The position numbers were made by a program, and so were the translations under genes. The notes below the pieces were generated by a model that did no database searches, had not been told where the DNA came from, and saw nothing but the letters and a program-made list of their open reading frames with translations. Below are positions 56,035-63,756 of a stretch of DNA of 64,000 bases, piece after piece. The stretch is taken from contig JBBDQZ010000057.1 of the NCBI GenBank assembly GCA_040905705.1, positions 1 to 64,000 of the forward strand, read 5' to 3'. The stretch's first letter is position 1. Each line of letters opens with the position of its first letter. This stretch comes from JBBDQZ01 sp040905705 (GTDB taxonomy: Bacteria > Bacteroidota > Rhodothermia > Balneolales > Natronogracilivirgulaceae).

Positions 56035-56075
56035 TATCAGATGGGCCATCCATAGTTTAATCATGCGCCTGTGGG
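56035..56075 (-). repeat. Dispersed intergenic repeat, copy 4 (core only)
   Basis: On the minus strand it reads CCCACAGGCGCATGATTAAA, then CTATGGATGGCCCATCTGA, close to the core of copy 2 (CACACAAGCGCATGATTAAA, then ACATGGATGCTCCATGTGA). The outer ATTTTAAACA-type ends are not recognisable. It lies between the convergent ggt and ctaA genes. Confidence 0.45.
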
Positions 56076-56097
56076 TTGAAATCTCAACATGAATGCT

Positions 56098-57186
56098 TCA
56101 ATTACAGCCATATACATTCCAATATCGACGCCAGGTTAGCAGTGCCGCCATCAACATTAGCGCGCCGAATTGATGTACAGAAGAAATCCATACCGGTACC
56201 CCCCACAGAACATTGAGCGCTCCGGTCAGGATTTGAAGACTCATGATCAGCAGCAATATAAATCCTGTGAGTCGTAACGGCCTGGCTGACGACCGAAACC
56301 CGGCAACGATCGGAGGAATCACAAATAATGTCAGCAGCAAAGCCAGCAGCCGATGGAAGAACTGCACAGAAATGGCATTATGGCTTATATCAAACCACCA
56401 GGGCGACATAAATCCGAGTTCCGGTGGTATCCAGAATTCGCCCATTTTAGGAAATGTTGGATAAACGTACCCGGCTTTCAATCCTGCAGTCCAGCCGCCC
56501 ATAAGCACCTGTAGAAACAGCAGCACCAGTGCCGTCCGGATAATAGGATGTATTAGCCGATGTAATGGAATGTGATACATCCGATGACTTTGGCCGTCGT
56601 GGTTTTGATTACCGACGCTGTCCCGGGATAAACCCGGTATCCGGTTAATTGCCATGGTCCATAAAAAATAGAAAAGCAGAAACGCAACGACCAGATGAAT
56701 CCCCAGACGCAAATGGCTGACGACCGGCTGATTGGCAAGACCGCTTTGTACCATATACCACCCAAGAAATGCCTGAATTCCACCCAAAAGTGCAATCCCA
56801 CCAAGTTTTACCGCATCGCCGGCAGGCATTGCCCGCTTCCACACAAATATCACAAACGGAATAAGAAACAGCATGCCGAGCAGTCGGCTAAGCATACGAT
56901 GGGTGTATTCCCACCAATAGATGATCTTGAATTCAGCGATTGATATCCCCTTGTGAATCTCCCGGTATTCCGGAAACTGCCGATAGATTTCAAAAACTTC
57001 GTCCCATTGCGATTCCGTAAGCGGTGGTATCACTCCCTGTATTACATCCCATTCGGTGATAGAGAGCCCGGCCTGATTCAATCGCGTCAATCCACCGACA
57101 ACAAGAATAACAGCAATCATAACGCATCCACTAAAAAGCCAGATAACGCGCATTCTCTGCCAACCCTGCGAGTCCGTTCGATTCAT
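56098..57186 (-). CDS. ctaA: Heme A synthase (CtaA/Cox15)
   Basis: A 362-residue membrane protein with eight helices. The diagnostic G-G-L-T-R-L-N-Q-A-G-L-S-I-T-E-W and Y-W-W-E-Y-T-H-R-M-L-S-R lie in the first half, and conserved heme-ligand histidines appear at H-L-R-L-G-I-H, F-F-H-R-L and S-V-H-Q. It oxidises heme O to heme A for aa3-type terminal oxidases. It is downstream of rrf2 on the same strand with a 183-base gap containing long inverted repeats, so co-transcription is possible but not certain. Confidence 0.93.
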   Translation of the reverse strand: MNRTDSQGWQRMRVIWLFSGCVMIAVILVVGGLTRLNQAGLSITEWDVIQGVIPPLTESQWDEVFEIYRQFPEYREIHKGISIAEFKIIYWWEYTHRMLSRLLGMLFLIPFVIFVWKRAMPAGDAVKLGGIALLGGIQAFLGWYMVQSGLANQPVVSHLRLGIHLVVAFLLFYFLWTMAINRIPGLSRDSVGNQNHDGQSHRMYHIPLHRLIHPIIRTALVLLFLQVLMGGWTAGLKAGYVYPTFPKMGEFWIPPELGFMSPWWFDISHNAISVQFFHRLLALLLTLFVIPPIVAGFRSSARPLRLTGFILLLIMSLQILTGALNVLWGVPVWISSVHQFGALMLMAALLTWRRYWNVYGCN

Positions 57187-57223
57187 CTTCCTGCTATTAT
57201 CTCTTATTCAAACATGCATTACG

Positions 57224-57334
57224 CTTTTTTCATAATGATGAGGGAAAAACTGAGTGGTTCCATTTGTATCTTCTTCATTACGACAACCAACGATGAGCAA
57301 TATTACCATTATGAAAAGGTGAAGATGATACAAA
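57224..57334. repeat. Nested inverted repeats between rrf2 and ctaA
   Basis: TTTGTATC-T-TCTTCA (57263-57277) matches the reverse complement of 57320-57334 at 14 of 15 positions. Overlapping it, CTTTTTTCATAATG (57223-57236) can pair with CATTATGAAAAG (57307-57318). The two stems could not both form completely. No T run follows on the minus strand, so this is more likely a processing or regulatory element than a terminator. Confidence 0.35.
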
Positions 57335-57369
57335 ATAATAATTTTAAGGTGCCTTATATCTTAATAAAG

Positions 57370-57822
57370 TTAAAAAGAAGCGGTAGTTTCGTCATCGGAA
57401 AGAGGTGATAGCCCGGTAATGGGTTGTGGTGTCAGTTCCGTAAACCGGGTAGTAGAAAAAAATGTGTCGATACGACCGTTCAAATCCTTCCACTTCCTAT
57501 GAAAATCAGGTGTCTTGAGCATCTGTTCTTCCGGGATACCCAGCCAAAACGGCTCAAATGCTTTCTCCCCGTCAATTGCCATTATAATATCTTTCAATGT
57601 GATTACACTTGCAGGTTTTGCAAGCGCCACTCCCCCTCCAAATCCACGAATTGTTCTGACAATCTCACCGGCTGCCAGCCGCTGCATCACTTTTGTCAAG
57701 AATGCTGCCGATATTTGCAGCCGGCCACTCAGTTCACGGACAGAGATAATACGGCGTTCCTGTTGTGCTGCTATGTATACAACCGACCGAATTCCGTACG
57801 TACTTGCTTTTGAAAACTGCAT
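57370..57822 (-). CDS. Rrf2-family regulator without cluster cysteines
   Basis: A 150-residue Rrf2-family DNA-binding protein. The winged helix-turn-helix is clear (V-R-E-L-S-G-R-L-Q-I-S-A-A-F-L-T-K-V-M-Q-R-L and G-G-G-V-A-L-A-K-P). At the place where NsrR/IscR-type members carry three cysteines, this one reads F-W-L-G-I-P-E-E-Q-M-L-K-T-P-D-F-H-R-K-W; the protein contains no cysteine at all. It therefore cannot bind an iron-sulfur cluster in the usual way, and may sense something else or act constitutively. An inverted repeat ten bases upstream of its start suggests autoregulation. The multiheme cytochrome is divergent. Confidence 0.88.
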   Translation of the reverse strand: MQFSKASTYGIRSVVYIAAQQERRIISVRELSGRLQISAAFLTKVMQRLAAGEIVRTIRGFGGGVALAKPASVITLKDIIMAIDGEKAFEPFWLGIPEEQMLKTPDFHRKWKDLNGRIDTFFSTTRFTELTPQPITGLSPLSDDETTASF

Positions 57823-57831
57823 ATATAATAT

Positions 57832-57851
57832 TTAAGAGTACTATATCTTAA
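57832..57851. promoter_or_regulatory. Predicted Rrf2 operator, site 1
   Basis: TTAAGAGTA (57832-57840) faces TATCTTAA (57844-57851), an imperfect palindrome ten bases upstream of the rrf2 start codon. A closely matching site lies ahead of ric (60448-60468). Position fits autorepression of rrf2; it is about 230 bases from the divergent cytochrome start. Confidence 0.5.
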
Positions 57852-58078
57852 TTTAAAAGACTATGCTCAGTTTAACAAGCAATAAATTATTTATTTCAAG
57901 TAACCGGTAACTAAAGTTTCAGTTATATTCCTGATAACTTATTGTAGTAAAATGGGATATAACAATGAAATAATGCCCTATATGTAACAGACCGGGATTT
58001 TCTTCCGCATGTATCATGTATTATATTGATTTTTCGCACTGCGATCAGCAAATCTGAAGTCGTAAAAATCCTTTTTTT

Positions 58079-60358
58079 ATGTTCCTCCGGATCCCTTCCG
58101 CTTTTTTTCTCGTCGCACTTATTCTAATCGCCTTCTTAACATTTTGCGTCTTTTATCTCTGGATGAGAACGGACGACCGTGTCGAACGGGTCCCCGATTA
58201 TCGCATGCCGGCCGATCATGTCTTCGTGGGGGACCAGCAGTGTCAATCCTGCCACAACAAGGAGTGGGACGATTGGAAAACATCGCACCATTTTTTCGCT
58301 ATGTCCGAAGCCACCGACAAAACCGTGCTTGGAGACTTCAACAACGCCACGACCACCGAAGGATACGACACCTATCGCTTTTTCCGCGAAGGTGACCGTT
58401 TTATGGTGGAAGCGCCGGATCCGGACGGCAATTTGGAAACGTATGAAGTCACCTATACCTTCGGATGGGAACCGCTGCAGCAATATCTGGTTGATTTTGG
58501 AAGCGGCAAACTTCAGGCCTTGCATGCCTCCTGGGATACCGAACGCAAACGTTGGTTTGTCCTGTATCCGAATGAAAACATCCAGCCGGGCGATTGGCTG
58601 CACTGGACCCGTGGTGCCATGAACTGGAACACCATGTGCGCCGATTGCCACTCCACTAATCTCCGGCAGAACTACTTCCCTGAAGCCGATTCGTTCAACA
58701 CCCGCTGGTCCGACATTAACGTCAGCTGTGAAGCCTGCCACGGCCCTGGAGGAAAGCACGTGGAGTTCATGCAAAGTGACGCATCTATGAATGCAGGCCC
58801 CGAACGCATCCGCCAGGACCTCAACCTGACCCTGGCCGCTTCCCAGGACGGAGAGATCAATATGTGTGCCCAGTGCCATGCCAGCCGCCAGGAACTAACC
58901 GGCGAATATATCCACGGCGAGGAGTTTCTGGATCACTACGACCCACAGCTTCCCTACTATCCGTATTATCACCCGGACGGTCAAATTCTCGACGAGGTGT
59001 TCGAATACGGCTCATTCCTGCAGAGCAAAATGTATATGGATGGTGTGCGCTGCACCGATTGCCATGACCCGCATACCGCCCGGCTCAAGGCCAATATCAC
59101 CGACAACACCCTCTGCATGCAGTGCCACGAACCCCGCTACAACACCATCAATCATCATTTTCATGAGCCCCAAACCGAAGCCACACAATGCATCAGCTGC
59201 CACATGCCGGGTCGCTATTACATGGAAGTCGACTATCGCCGAGATCACAGCTTCCGCGTGCCTCGTCCGGATCTGACTGAAAAATATGGGATGCCAAATA
59301 CCTGTAACGACTGCCACTCCGACCGGTCCGCCGCCTGGGCTTCCGATGCCATTGACAACTGGTACGGGGAGGAGCGGGCTTACCATTTTTCGGAAACCCT
59401 TGCCATTGCACACTCTGACGGCCTCCGGGCCGTTCCGGACTTGAGAAAACTTGCCGCCGACACCACTCAGCCTGAAATCGCCCGGGCTACCGCCATTTGG
59501 TTTCTGGGACAGTTCCCGGACCGGTTTTCGGATGAACAAACGCTGACTTCCATACAACATGCCCTGCAATCGGAGAGTACGCTTATCCGGAAAAGTGCCG
59601 CCAATATCCTGGATCAGTTTCCTCCGGATATCCGGAATCAGTTGCTGGTATCGATACTGGACGACCCCGTCCGTGCGGTCCGCCTGCCGGCCGTCAGAGG
59701 GCTCGCCGATTTTTCACCGGCCGACTTTACCGGAGAAAACCGGGAATCCTTTACCCGTGCCCTGGATGAATACCGCCAGTACCTGGATTTCAACCAGTAC
59801 TTCCCCGAGGGACAGATGAACAGGGGCATCTTTTATGATAAAAAGGCAGAGCCCGGCCTTGCCATCGCAGCTTACCGGGAAGCACTTGAAAAAGATCCCG
59901 GACTCAATGAAGCGAGAGTCAACCTGGCCTACCTGTACAATCAACGCGGTCAAAACAATAACGCCCTGGAACTGCTCGAAACAGTGACTGTCCAGGAGCC
60001 GGATTTCGGCCACGCGTGGTACTCCATCGCCCTGATTCATGCCGAAGAGGGCCGGATCGAAGAATCCCTGGAGTACTTTGAACAGGCAATTCGACGGATG
60101 CCGGATCAAGGCCGGGTCGTTTACAATTACGCCATCGCCCTGCAAAGCCTGGCCCACTCCGGGGAGGCGGAAGAGGCCTATCTGGAGGCACTTCGCATCG
60201 ATCCGGACAACCCCGACTACCGGTATGGTCTGATTACCCTGTACCTGCAAAACAACCGGTTTGAAAATGCCTATGAGCACGCCGTTCGGCTGGTTGAACT
60301 ATTACCGGATGAGCCTGGAGCTCGTCAATTGCTGCAACACATCCGGCAGCAGATGTAA
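58079..60358 (+). CDS. Octaheme c-type cytochrome with HEAT and TPR repeats
   Basis: A 759-residue protein with an N-terminal membrane anchor or signal (about residues 5-28) and eight C-x-x-C-H heme motifs beginning at C55, C187, C217, C263, C325, C346, C371 and C409. H-G-P-G-G-K-H after the third motif and free histidines in between may be distal ligands. From about 440 to 570 HEAT-like helices follow (A-R-A-T-A-I-W-F-L-G-Q-F), then TPR units from about 600 to 755. Related proteins are annotated as multiheme cytochromes of unknown reaction; electron transfer in the periplasm, possibly on nitrogen oxides, is an inference from the adjacent ric. GC-richer than the intergenic DNA around it. Confidence 0.88.
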   Translation: MFLRIPSAFFLVALILIAFLTFCVFYLWMRTDDRVERVPDYRMPADHVFVGDQQCQSCHNKEWDDWKTSHHFFAMSEATDKTVLGDFNNATTTEGYDTYRFFREGDRFMVEAPDPDGNLETYEVTYTFGWEPLQQYLVDFGSGKLQALHASWDTERKRWFVLYPNENIQPGDWLHWTRGAMNWNTMCADCHSTNLRQNYFPEADSFNTRWSDINVSCEACHGPGGKHVEFMQSDASMNAGPERIRQDLNLTLAASQDGEINMCAQCHASRQELTGEYIHGEEFLDHYDPQLPYYPYYHPDGQILDEVFEYGSFLQSKMYMDGVRCTDCHDPHTARLKANITDNTLCMQCHEPRYNTINHHFHEPQTEATQCISCHMPGRYYMEVDYRRDHSFRVPRPDLTEKYGMPNTCNDCHSDRSAAWASDAIDNWYGEERAYHFSETLAIAHSDGLRAVPDLRKLAADTTQPEIARATAIWFLGQFPDRFSDEQTLTSIQHALQSESTLIRKSAANILDQFPPDIRNQLLVSILDDPVRAVRLPAVRGLADFSPADFTGENRESFTRALDEYRQYLDFNQYFPEGQMNRGIFYDKKAEPGLAIAAYREALEKDPGLNEARVNLAYLYNQRGQNNNALELLETVTVQEPDFGHAWYSIALIHAEEGRIEESLEYFEQAIRRMPDQGRVVYNYAIALQSLAHSGEAEEAYLEALRIDPDNPDYRYGLITLYLQNNRFENAYEHAVRLVELLPDEPGARQLLQHIRQQM

Positions 60359-60447
60359 ACGCTTTCCGGCCATATTGTCCGGTGGGTTCAGCCGGACAAC
60401 GGTCATCAAATAGAAAAAACATGAATCCTGTCTGATTTTTTTGTAAA

Positions 60448-60468
60448 TTAAAGATAAAATACTCTTAA
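60448..60468. promoter_or_regulatory. Predicted Rrf2 operator, site 2
   Basis: TTAAAGATA (60448-60456) faces TACTCTTAA (60460-60468), 48 bases upstream of the ric start. In reverse orientation it aligns with site 1 at 57832-57851 across nearly all positions. Together the two suggest a palindrome TTAAGAGTA-N3-TACTCTTAA. Confidence 0.5.
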
Positions 60469-60516
60469 ATTATAAAAAGAAATCCTGACCTGTAATCCTG
60501 AAAGCCAAACCATATT

Positions 60517-61242
60517 ATGCATAACCTTGAATCTGTATTTGCCACACAAAAAGTGGGTGACATCGTCGCAGAAAACTATCATTCTGCTGGTGTTTTCCGC
60601 GAATTCGGCATCGACTTTTGCTGTGGAGGCGGAATCACCCTGAAAGAAGCCTGTGAACAAAACCATCTGGACCTGGATCAAGTGACCGGAAAACTGAAAC
60701 AAACTTCCGGTTCCATGGCATCCGACAGCAGTAATTTCAATGAATGGGATCCCGATTTGCTGATCGACTATATTGAAAAGTCTCACCACCGGTTCGTTCG
60801 CAGAAAAACCACGGAAATCGCTGCTTATGCGGAAAAGGTAGCCCGGGTTCACGGACATCGTCATCCTGAAAATGTTGAAATTTTTCAATCGTTCATCCGG
60901 CTTTCCCGTGAGTTGTTGGAACATTTGCAGGAGGAAGAAAATACGGTTTTCCCGCTGATCCGCCGGTTCTTTAACCGCTTCAGTGACAACGGGAATCCGG
61001 ATGATCAACTTAAAACGGAACTTCGCAACGAACTGGCGAAAATGGTCGACGATCACCAGGGTGCCGGTGAGCTGATGGCCCATATCCGTGAACTGAGCAA
61101 CAGCTTTACTCCTCCGCCTGACGCCTGTACCACCTATCAGGTCCTGTACCAAAATCTGGCCGGTTTTGAACAAGATCTGCACAAACATGTACATCTGGAA
61201 AACAATATTCTCTTCCGGAAAGCCGGGGTCTTGTTGAATTAA
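60517..61242 (+). CDS. ric: Iron-sulfur cluster repair di-iron protein RIC (ScdA/YtfE/DnrN)
   Basis: A 241-residue protein with an ScdA N-terminal domain (F-G-I-D-F-C35-C36-G-G-G) and a hemerythrin-like domain (about 75-235) supplying di-iron ligands: H-H-R-F, H-L-Q-E-E-E, D-H-Q-G-A-G and H-K-H-V-H-L-E-N-N-I-L-F. RIC proteins repair clusters damaged by nitric oxide or peroxide and are classic targets of NsrR-type Rrf2 regulators. A predicted operator lies 48 bases upstream. The CopD-like gene follows within about ten bases, so the two are likely co-transcribed. Confidence 0.95.
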   Translation: MHNLESVFATQKVGDIVAENYHSAGVFREFGIDFCCGGGITLKEACEQNHLDLDQVTGKLKQTSGSMASDSSNFNEWDPDLLIDYIEKSHHRFVRRKTTEIAAYAEKVARVHGHRHPENVEIFQSFIRLSRELLEHLQEEENTVFPLIRRFFNRFSDNGNPDDQLKTELRNELAKMVDDHQGAGELMAHIRELSNSFTPPPDACTTYQVLYQNLAGFEQDLHKHVHLENNILFRKAGVLLN

Positions 61243-61252
61243 TGTGCTGTAT

Positions 61253-61738
61253 ATGTATACCTGGGCTGTCTTTTTTCATGTTCTGATCGCCATATTCTGG
61301 ATTGGCGGCATGCTTTTTACCGTCGCCGTATTGGTACCGGCTACGCGGCAACGACTTGCTTCACAAAAGGGCCTCCTGTTCAGCGAGCTGGGAACACGCT
61401 TCAGTCAATTGAGCTGGGCACTGTTCCCCTTACTCGTGTTCACCGGTGTTCTGGCACTCCTTGGAAAAGGTTACCGCATACCTCATTTGATCGCTGCGGA
61501 TTTCTGGAAATCCGGATACGGCATGATACTCGGTAAAAAAATCGCATTTTTTGCCGTGGTACTGATCATCAGCGGGTTGCATGATTTCTGGCTCGGCCCC
61601 AAAGCAGCCCGGCTGATGGACTCCGAACCCGGACAGCCACGCACCCGCCGGTTTCGGTCCGCTTCCCGCTGGGCCGGACGGTTCAACCTGATGCTGGCCC
61701 TGACCATCCTGTTTCTGGCTGTATCGCTGATACGTTAA
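61253..61738 (+). CDS. CopD-like small membrane protein
   Basis: A 161-residue protein with four membrane helices (about 3-24, 47-66, 83-103 and 138-158). F-F-H-V-L-I-A-I-F-W-I-G-G-M-L-F near the start is the CopD/DUF2269-type motif; its histidine and those in the third helix could bind heme or copper. I start at the ATG at 61253; a GTG at 61244, directly after the ric stop, would add three residues. Tight linkage to ric suggests a role in nitrosative or metal stress rather than a full copper-export system, as no copC or pcoD is present. Confidence 0.75.
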   Translation: MYTWAVFFHVLIAIFWIGGMLFTVAVLVPATRQRLASQKGLLFSELGTRFSQLSWALFPLLVFTGVLALLGKGYRIPHLIAADFWKSGYGMILGKKIAFFAVVLIISGLHDFWLGPKAARLMDSEPGQPRTRRFRSASRWAGRFNLMLALTILFLAVSLIR

Positions 61739-61822
61739 CAATCTCCTCAATGGTGCAAGTCGATAGAGAAAATGATGAAACAATTTAACAGGGTATAAAG
61801 CGAGGAAATCATATCAACGCCG

Positions 61823-63211
61823 CTAACCGTTGATGCTACCCCCAGCGCGACGGCCTGCAGCAGCGTGCCAGAGAAGGCCGGCGGCAATGAGCGACAATCC
61901 GGTGAGCCAGATTTGCGGATCGATCCAGAATGCCAGTGACAGGCAGCAAAGCAGCCCCAGGGCAGGAATCCAGCGTGGGTAAAGACGCTTTCCGGCCGGC
62001 AGCATCAGCGCCGAAAGATTCGTAATCGCATAATAGATCAACACGGTAAAGGCACTGAATGACCAGGTAAACGTGATATCACCGCTCATCACCAGCAGGC
62101 CAATAACACCACCCGTTACCCAAACGGCGGCAACAGGACTTCCGCTTTCTGCTTTCACCTGTTCCATAAACCCCGGAAGATCGCCTCGCCGGGCCATGCC
62201 CAGTATAACCCGTGACAGCCCCAGAATGAGGTTGAGCAATACACCTGTCATGGCTGTGACAGCCGCTATGGAAACGACTGATACCATGAATATTTTGAAA
62301 GGACCAGCAAGAGTCAATGCCCGGGCGACCATTATAAGCGGAGCCGCCTCGCTATCCACCGTGCGTCCGAATGCCTCGGATCCAAGGACCTCCAGGGCGG
62401 TCAGTGATACGGAAAAGTAGATTATTACAATCACCGCCATGCTGATAACAATGGCTCTTGGTATGGTATGTTCCGGCTTGATCACTTCTTCACCTAGTGT
62501 AGCGATTCGGCCATATCCTGTGTAAGCAACAAACATCAGCGCTGTGGCATAAAGTACCGGGCTGATTCCATGAAATTCAAAACCTGACCACGCAGCAACC
62601 GCAGGCCTGTAAGGAATGCCATTTGCCATGATGCCCCCGGTCACCAGTACCAGTAATCCCGCCAATGTTATTCCAACGATAACGATATTGGCGCGATTGC
62701 TCCGCCGAATACCCCCCGCCACCAGTGCCGTGGTGCCTGCCAGCAGAAGCAATGCAAGGAGCACATGCCCCTGGCCGGCACCCCTGAACAGGCTTATCAT
62801 CGTCCCGGAAATCACACCCATGCCGGATGCTTCACCCGATACGACTGTCGTCCCGGTCATAGTGCCAAAAAGATAGATCAGATACCCGGCACAACCGAGT
62901 GCTGCCGTGGCCGCCGAGGCCGACTTGGCAATCAGGAACATCCACCCCGCCGTAAACCCGAACCAGGAATTGAGCACACGGTATCCGTATTCATAAGTAC
63001 CTCCGCTCACCGGGAAGTTGGCAGCCAGCTGAGCACTGCTGAGCCCGTTAAGTATTGCTACCAGTGCAGCGAGGATAATCGCAATGAGTACACCGTCTCC
63101 CCCTATTTTTGTAGCGATAGCCAGGCTGACAAACAGGCCTGTGCCCAGTATAGACCCGAGTCCCGTCATCACCGCTCCCGGAGTTTTAACCGTTCGGCGG
63201 AGATTATTCAT
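61823..63211 (-). CDS. APC-family amino acid permease
   Basis: A 462-residue transporter with about 12 helices. G-L-G-S-I-L-G-T-G-L-F-V is the substrate-binding first helix of the amino acid/polyamine/organocation superfamily, followed by F-P-V-S-G-G-T-Y-E-Y-G and the sixth-helix stretch F-V-A-Y-T-G-Y-G-R-I. Substrate unknown. Its start overlaps the stop of the upstream rrf2 by four bases (ATGA), so the regulator and permease are one unit. Confidence 0.9.
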   Translation of the reverse strand: MNNLRRTVKTPGAVMTGLGSILGTGLFVSLAIATKIGGDGVLIAIILAALVAILNGLSSAQLAANFPVSGGTYEYGYRVLNSWFGFTAGWMFLIAKSASAATAALGCAGYLIYLFGTMTGTTVVSGEASGMGVISGTMISLFRGAGQGHVLLALLLLAGTTALVAGGIRRSNRANIVIVGITLAGLLVLVTGGIMANGIPYRPAVAAWSGFEFHGISPVLYATALMFVAYTGYGRIATLGEEVIKPEHTIPRAIVISMAVIVIIYFSVSLTALEVLGSEAFGRTVDSEAAPLIMVARALTLAGPFKIFMVSVVSIAAVTAMTGVLLNLILGLSRVILGMARRGDLPGFMEQVKAESGSPVAAVWVTGGVIGLLVMSGDITFTWSFSAFTVLIYYAITNLSALMLPAGKRLYPRWIPALGLLCCLSLAFWIDPQIWLTGLSLIAAGLLWHAAAGRRAGGSING

Positions 63212-63663
63212 TTTTTATATTCGTCTGGAAGGGCAAAACGAAGATTTAATTGATCAATTTTCAAAGCTGTATCACCAAGAGTTTTATTTCGAAAGGATTC
63301 AAATAGCTGCTCCCGGATCCCCGCCCATTCATTATGAACCGGGCAAGGATCCTCATTTCCGCATCCCGGCAGGCCGAGCAGGCATTCACGGAATACTTTC
63401 AAACCGTCAATGGCGATAACAACATCAAGCAACGTAATATCTTCAGCAGCCCTCATTAGTGTCACGCCGCCTTTGGGACCTTTCATGGATGACAATATCC
63501 CGGCAGATGTCAATTCCTGGAGGATTTTTGTTAGAAAATGGAATGAAATATTGAGCTTCTCGCTCATTCGTCTGATCGAAACATAACCTGACGATCCGGC
63601 CGACTCTCTTGCAATGTAGAGTGAAGCCAGGATTCCATATGTACATGCTTTGGAGAGAACCAT
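63208..63663 (-). CDS. Rrf2-family regulator with three cluster cysteines
   Basis: A 151-residue Rrf2-family protein. The helix-turn-helix (I-R-R-M-S-E-K-L-N-I-S-F-H-F-L-T-K-I-L-Q) and wing (G-P-K-G-G-V-T-L) are clear. C94, C101 and C107, in E-C-L-L-G-L-P-G-C-G-N-E-D-P-C-P-V-H, have NsrR/IscR-type spacing and probably hold an iron-sulfur cluster, so it can sense nitric oxide, iron or redox state. It is translationally coupled to the APC permease. Compare the cysteine-free paralogue at 57370-57822. Confidence 0.92.
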   Translation of the reverse strand: MVLSKACTYGILASLYIARESAGSSGYVSIRRMSEKLNISFHFLTKILQELTSAGILSSMKGPKGGVTLMRAAEDITLLDVVIAIDGLKVFRECLLGLPGCGNEDPCPVHNEWAGIREQLFESFRNKTLGDTALKIDQLNLRFALPDEYKK

Positions 63664-63722
63664 ATTGATTGGTTAATGGCCTGAATTATGTGGGTCCTGA
63701 ATATGAGTAAAGGGTATAAATT

Positions 63723-63741
63723 ACAGAGGGGATCCCTCCGT
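63723..63741 (-). terminator. Probable terminator hairpin downstream of secA
   Basis: ACAGAGGG (63723-63730) pairs with CCCTCCGT (63734-63741) with one G-T pair and a three-base loop. It lies 16 bases past the secA stop on the minus strand. The following T run is weak (AATTTAT). Confidence 0.5.
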
Positions 63742-63756
63742 CATATTTGTACTCGT

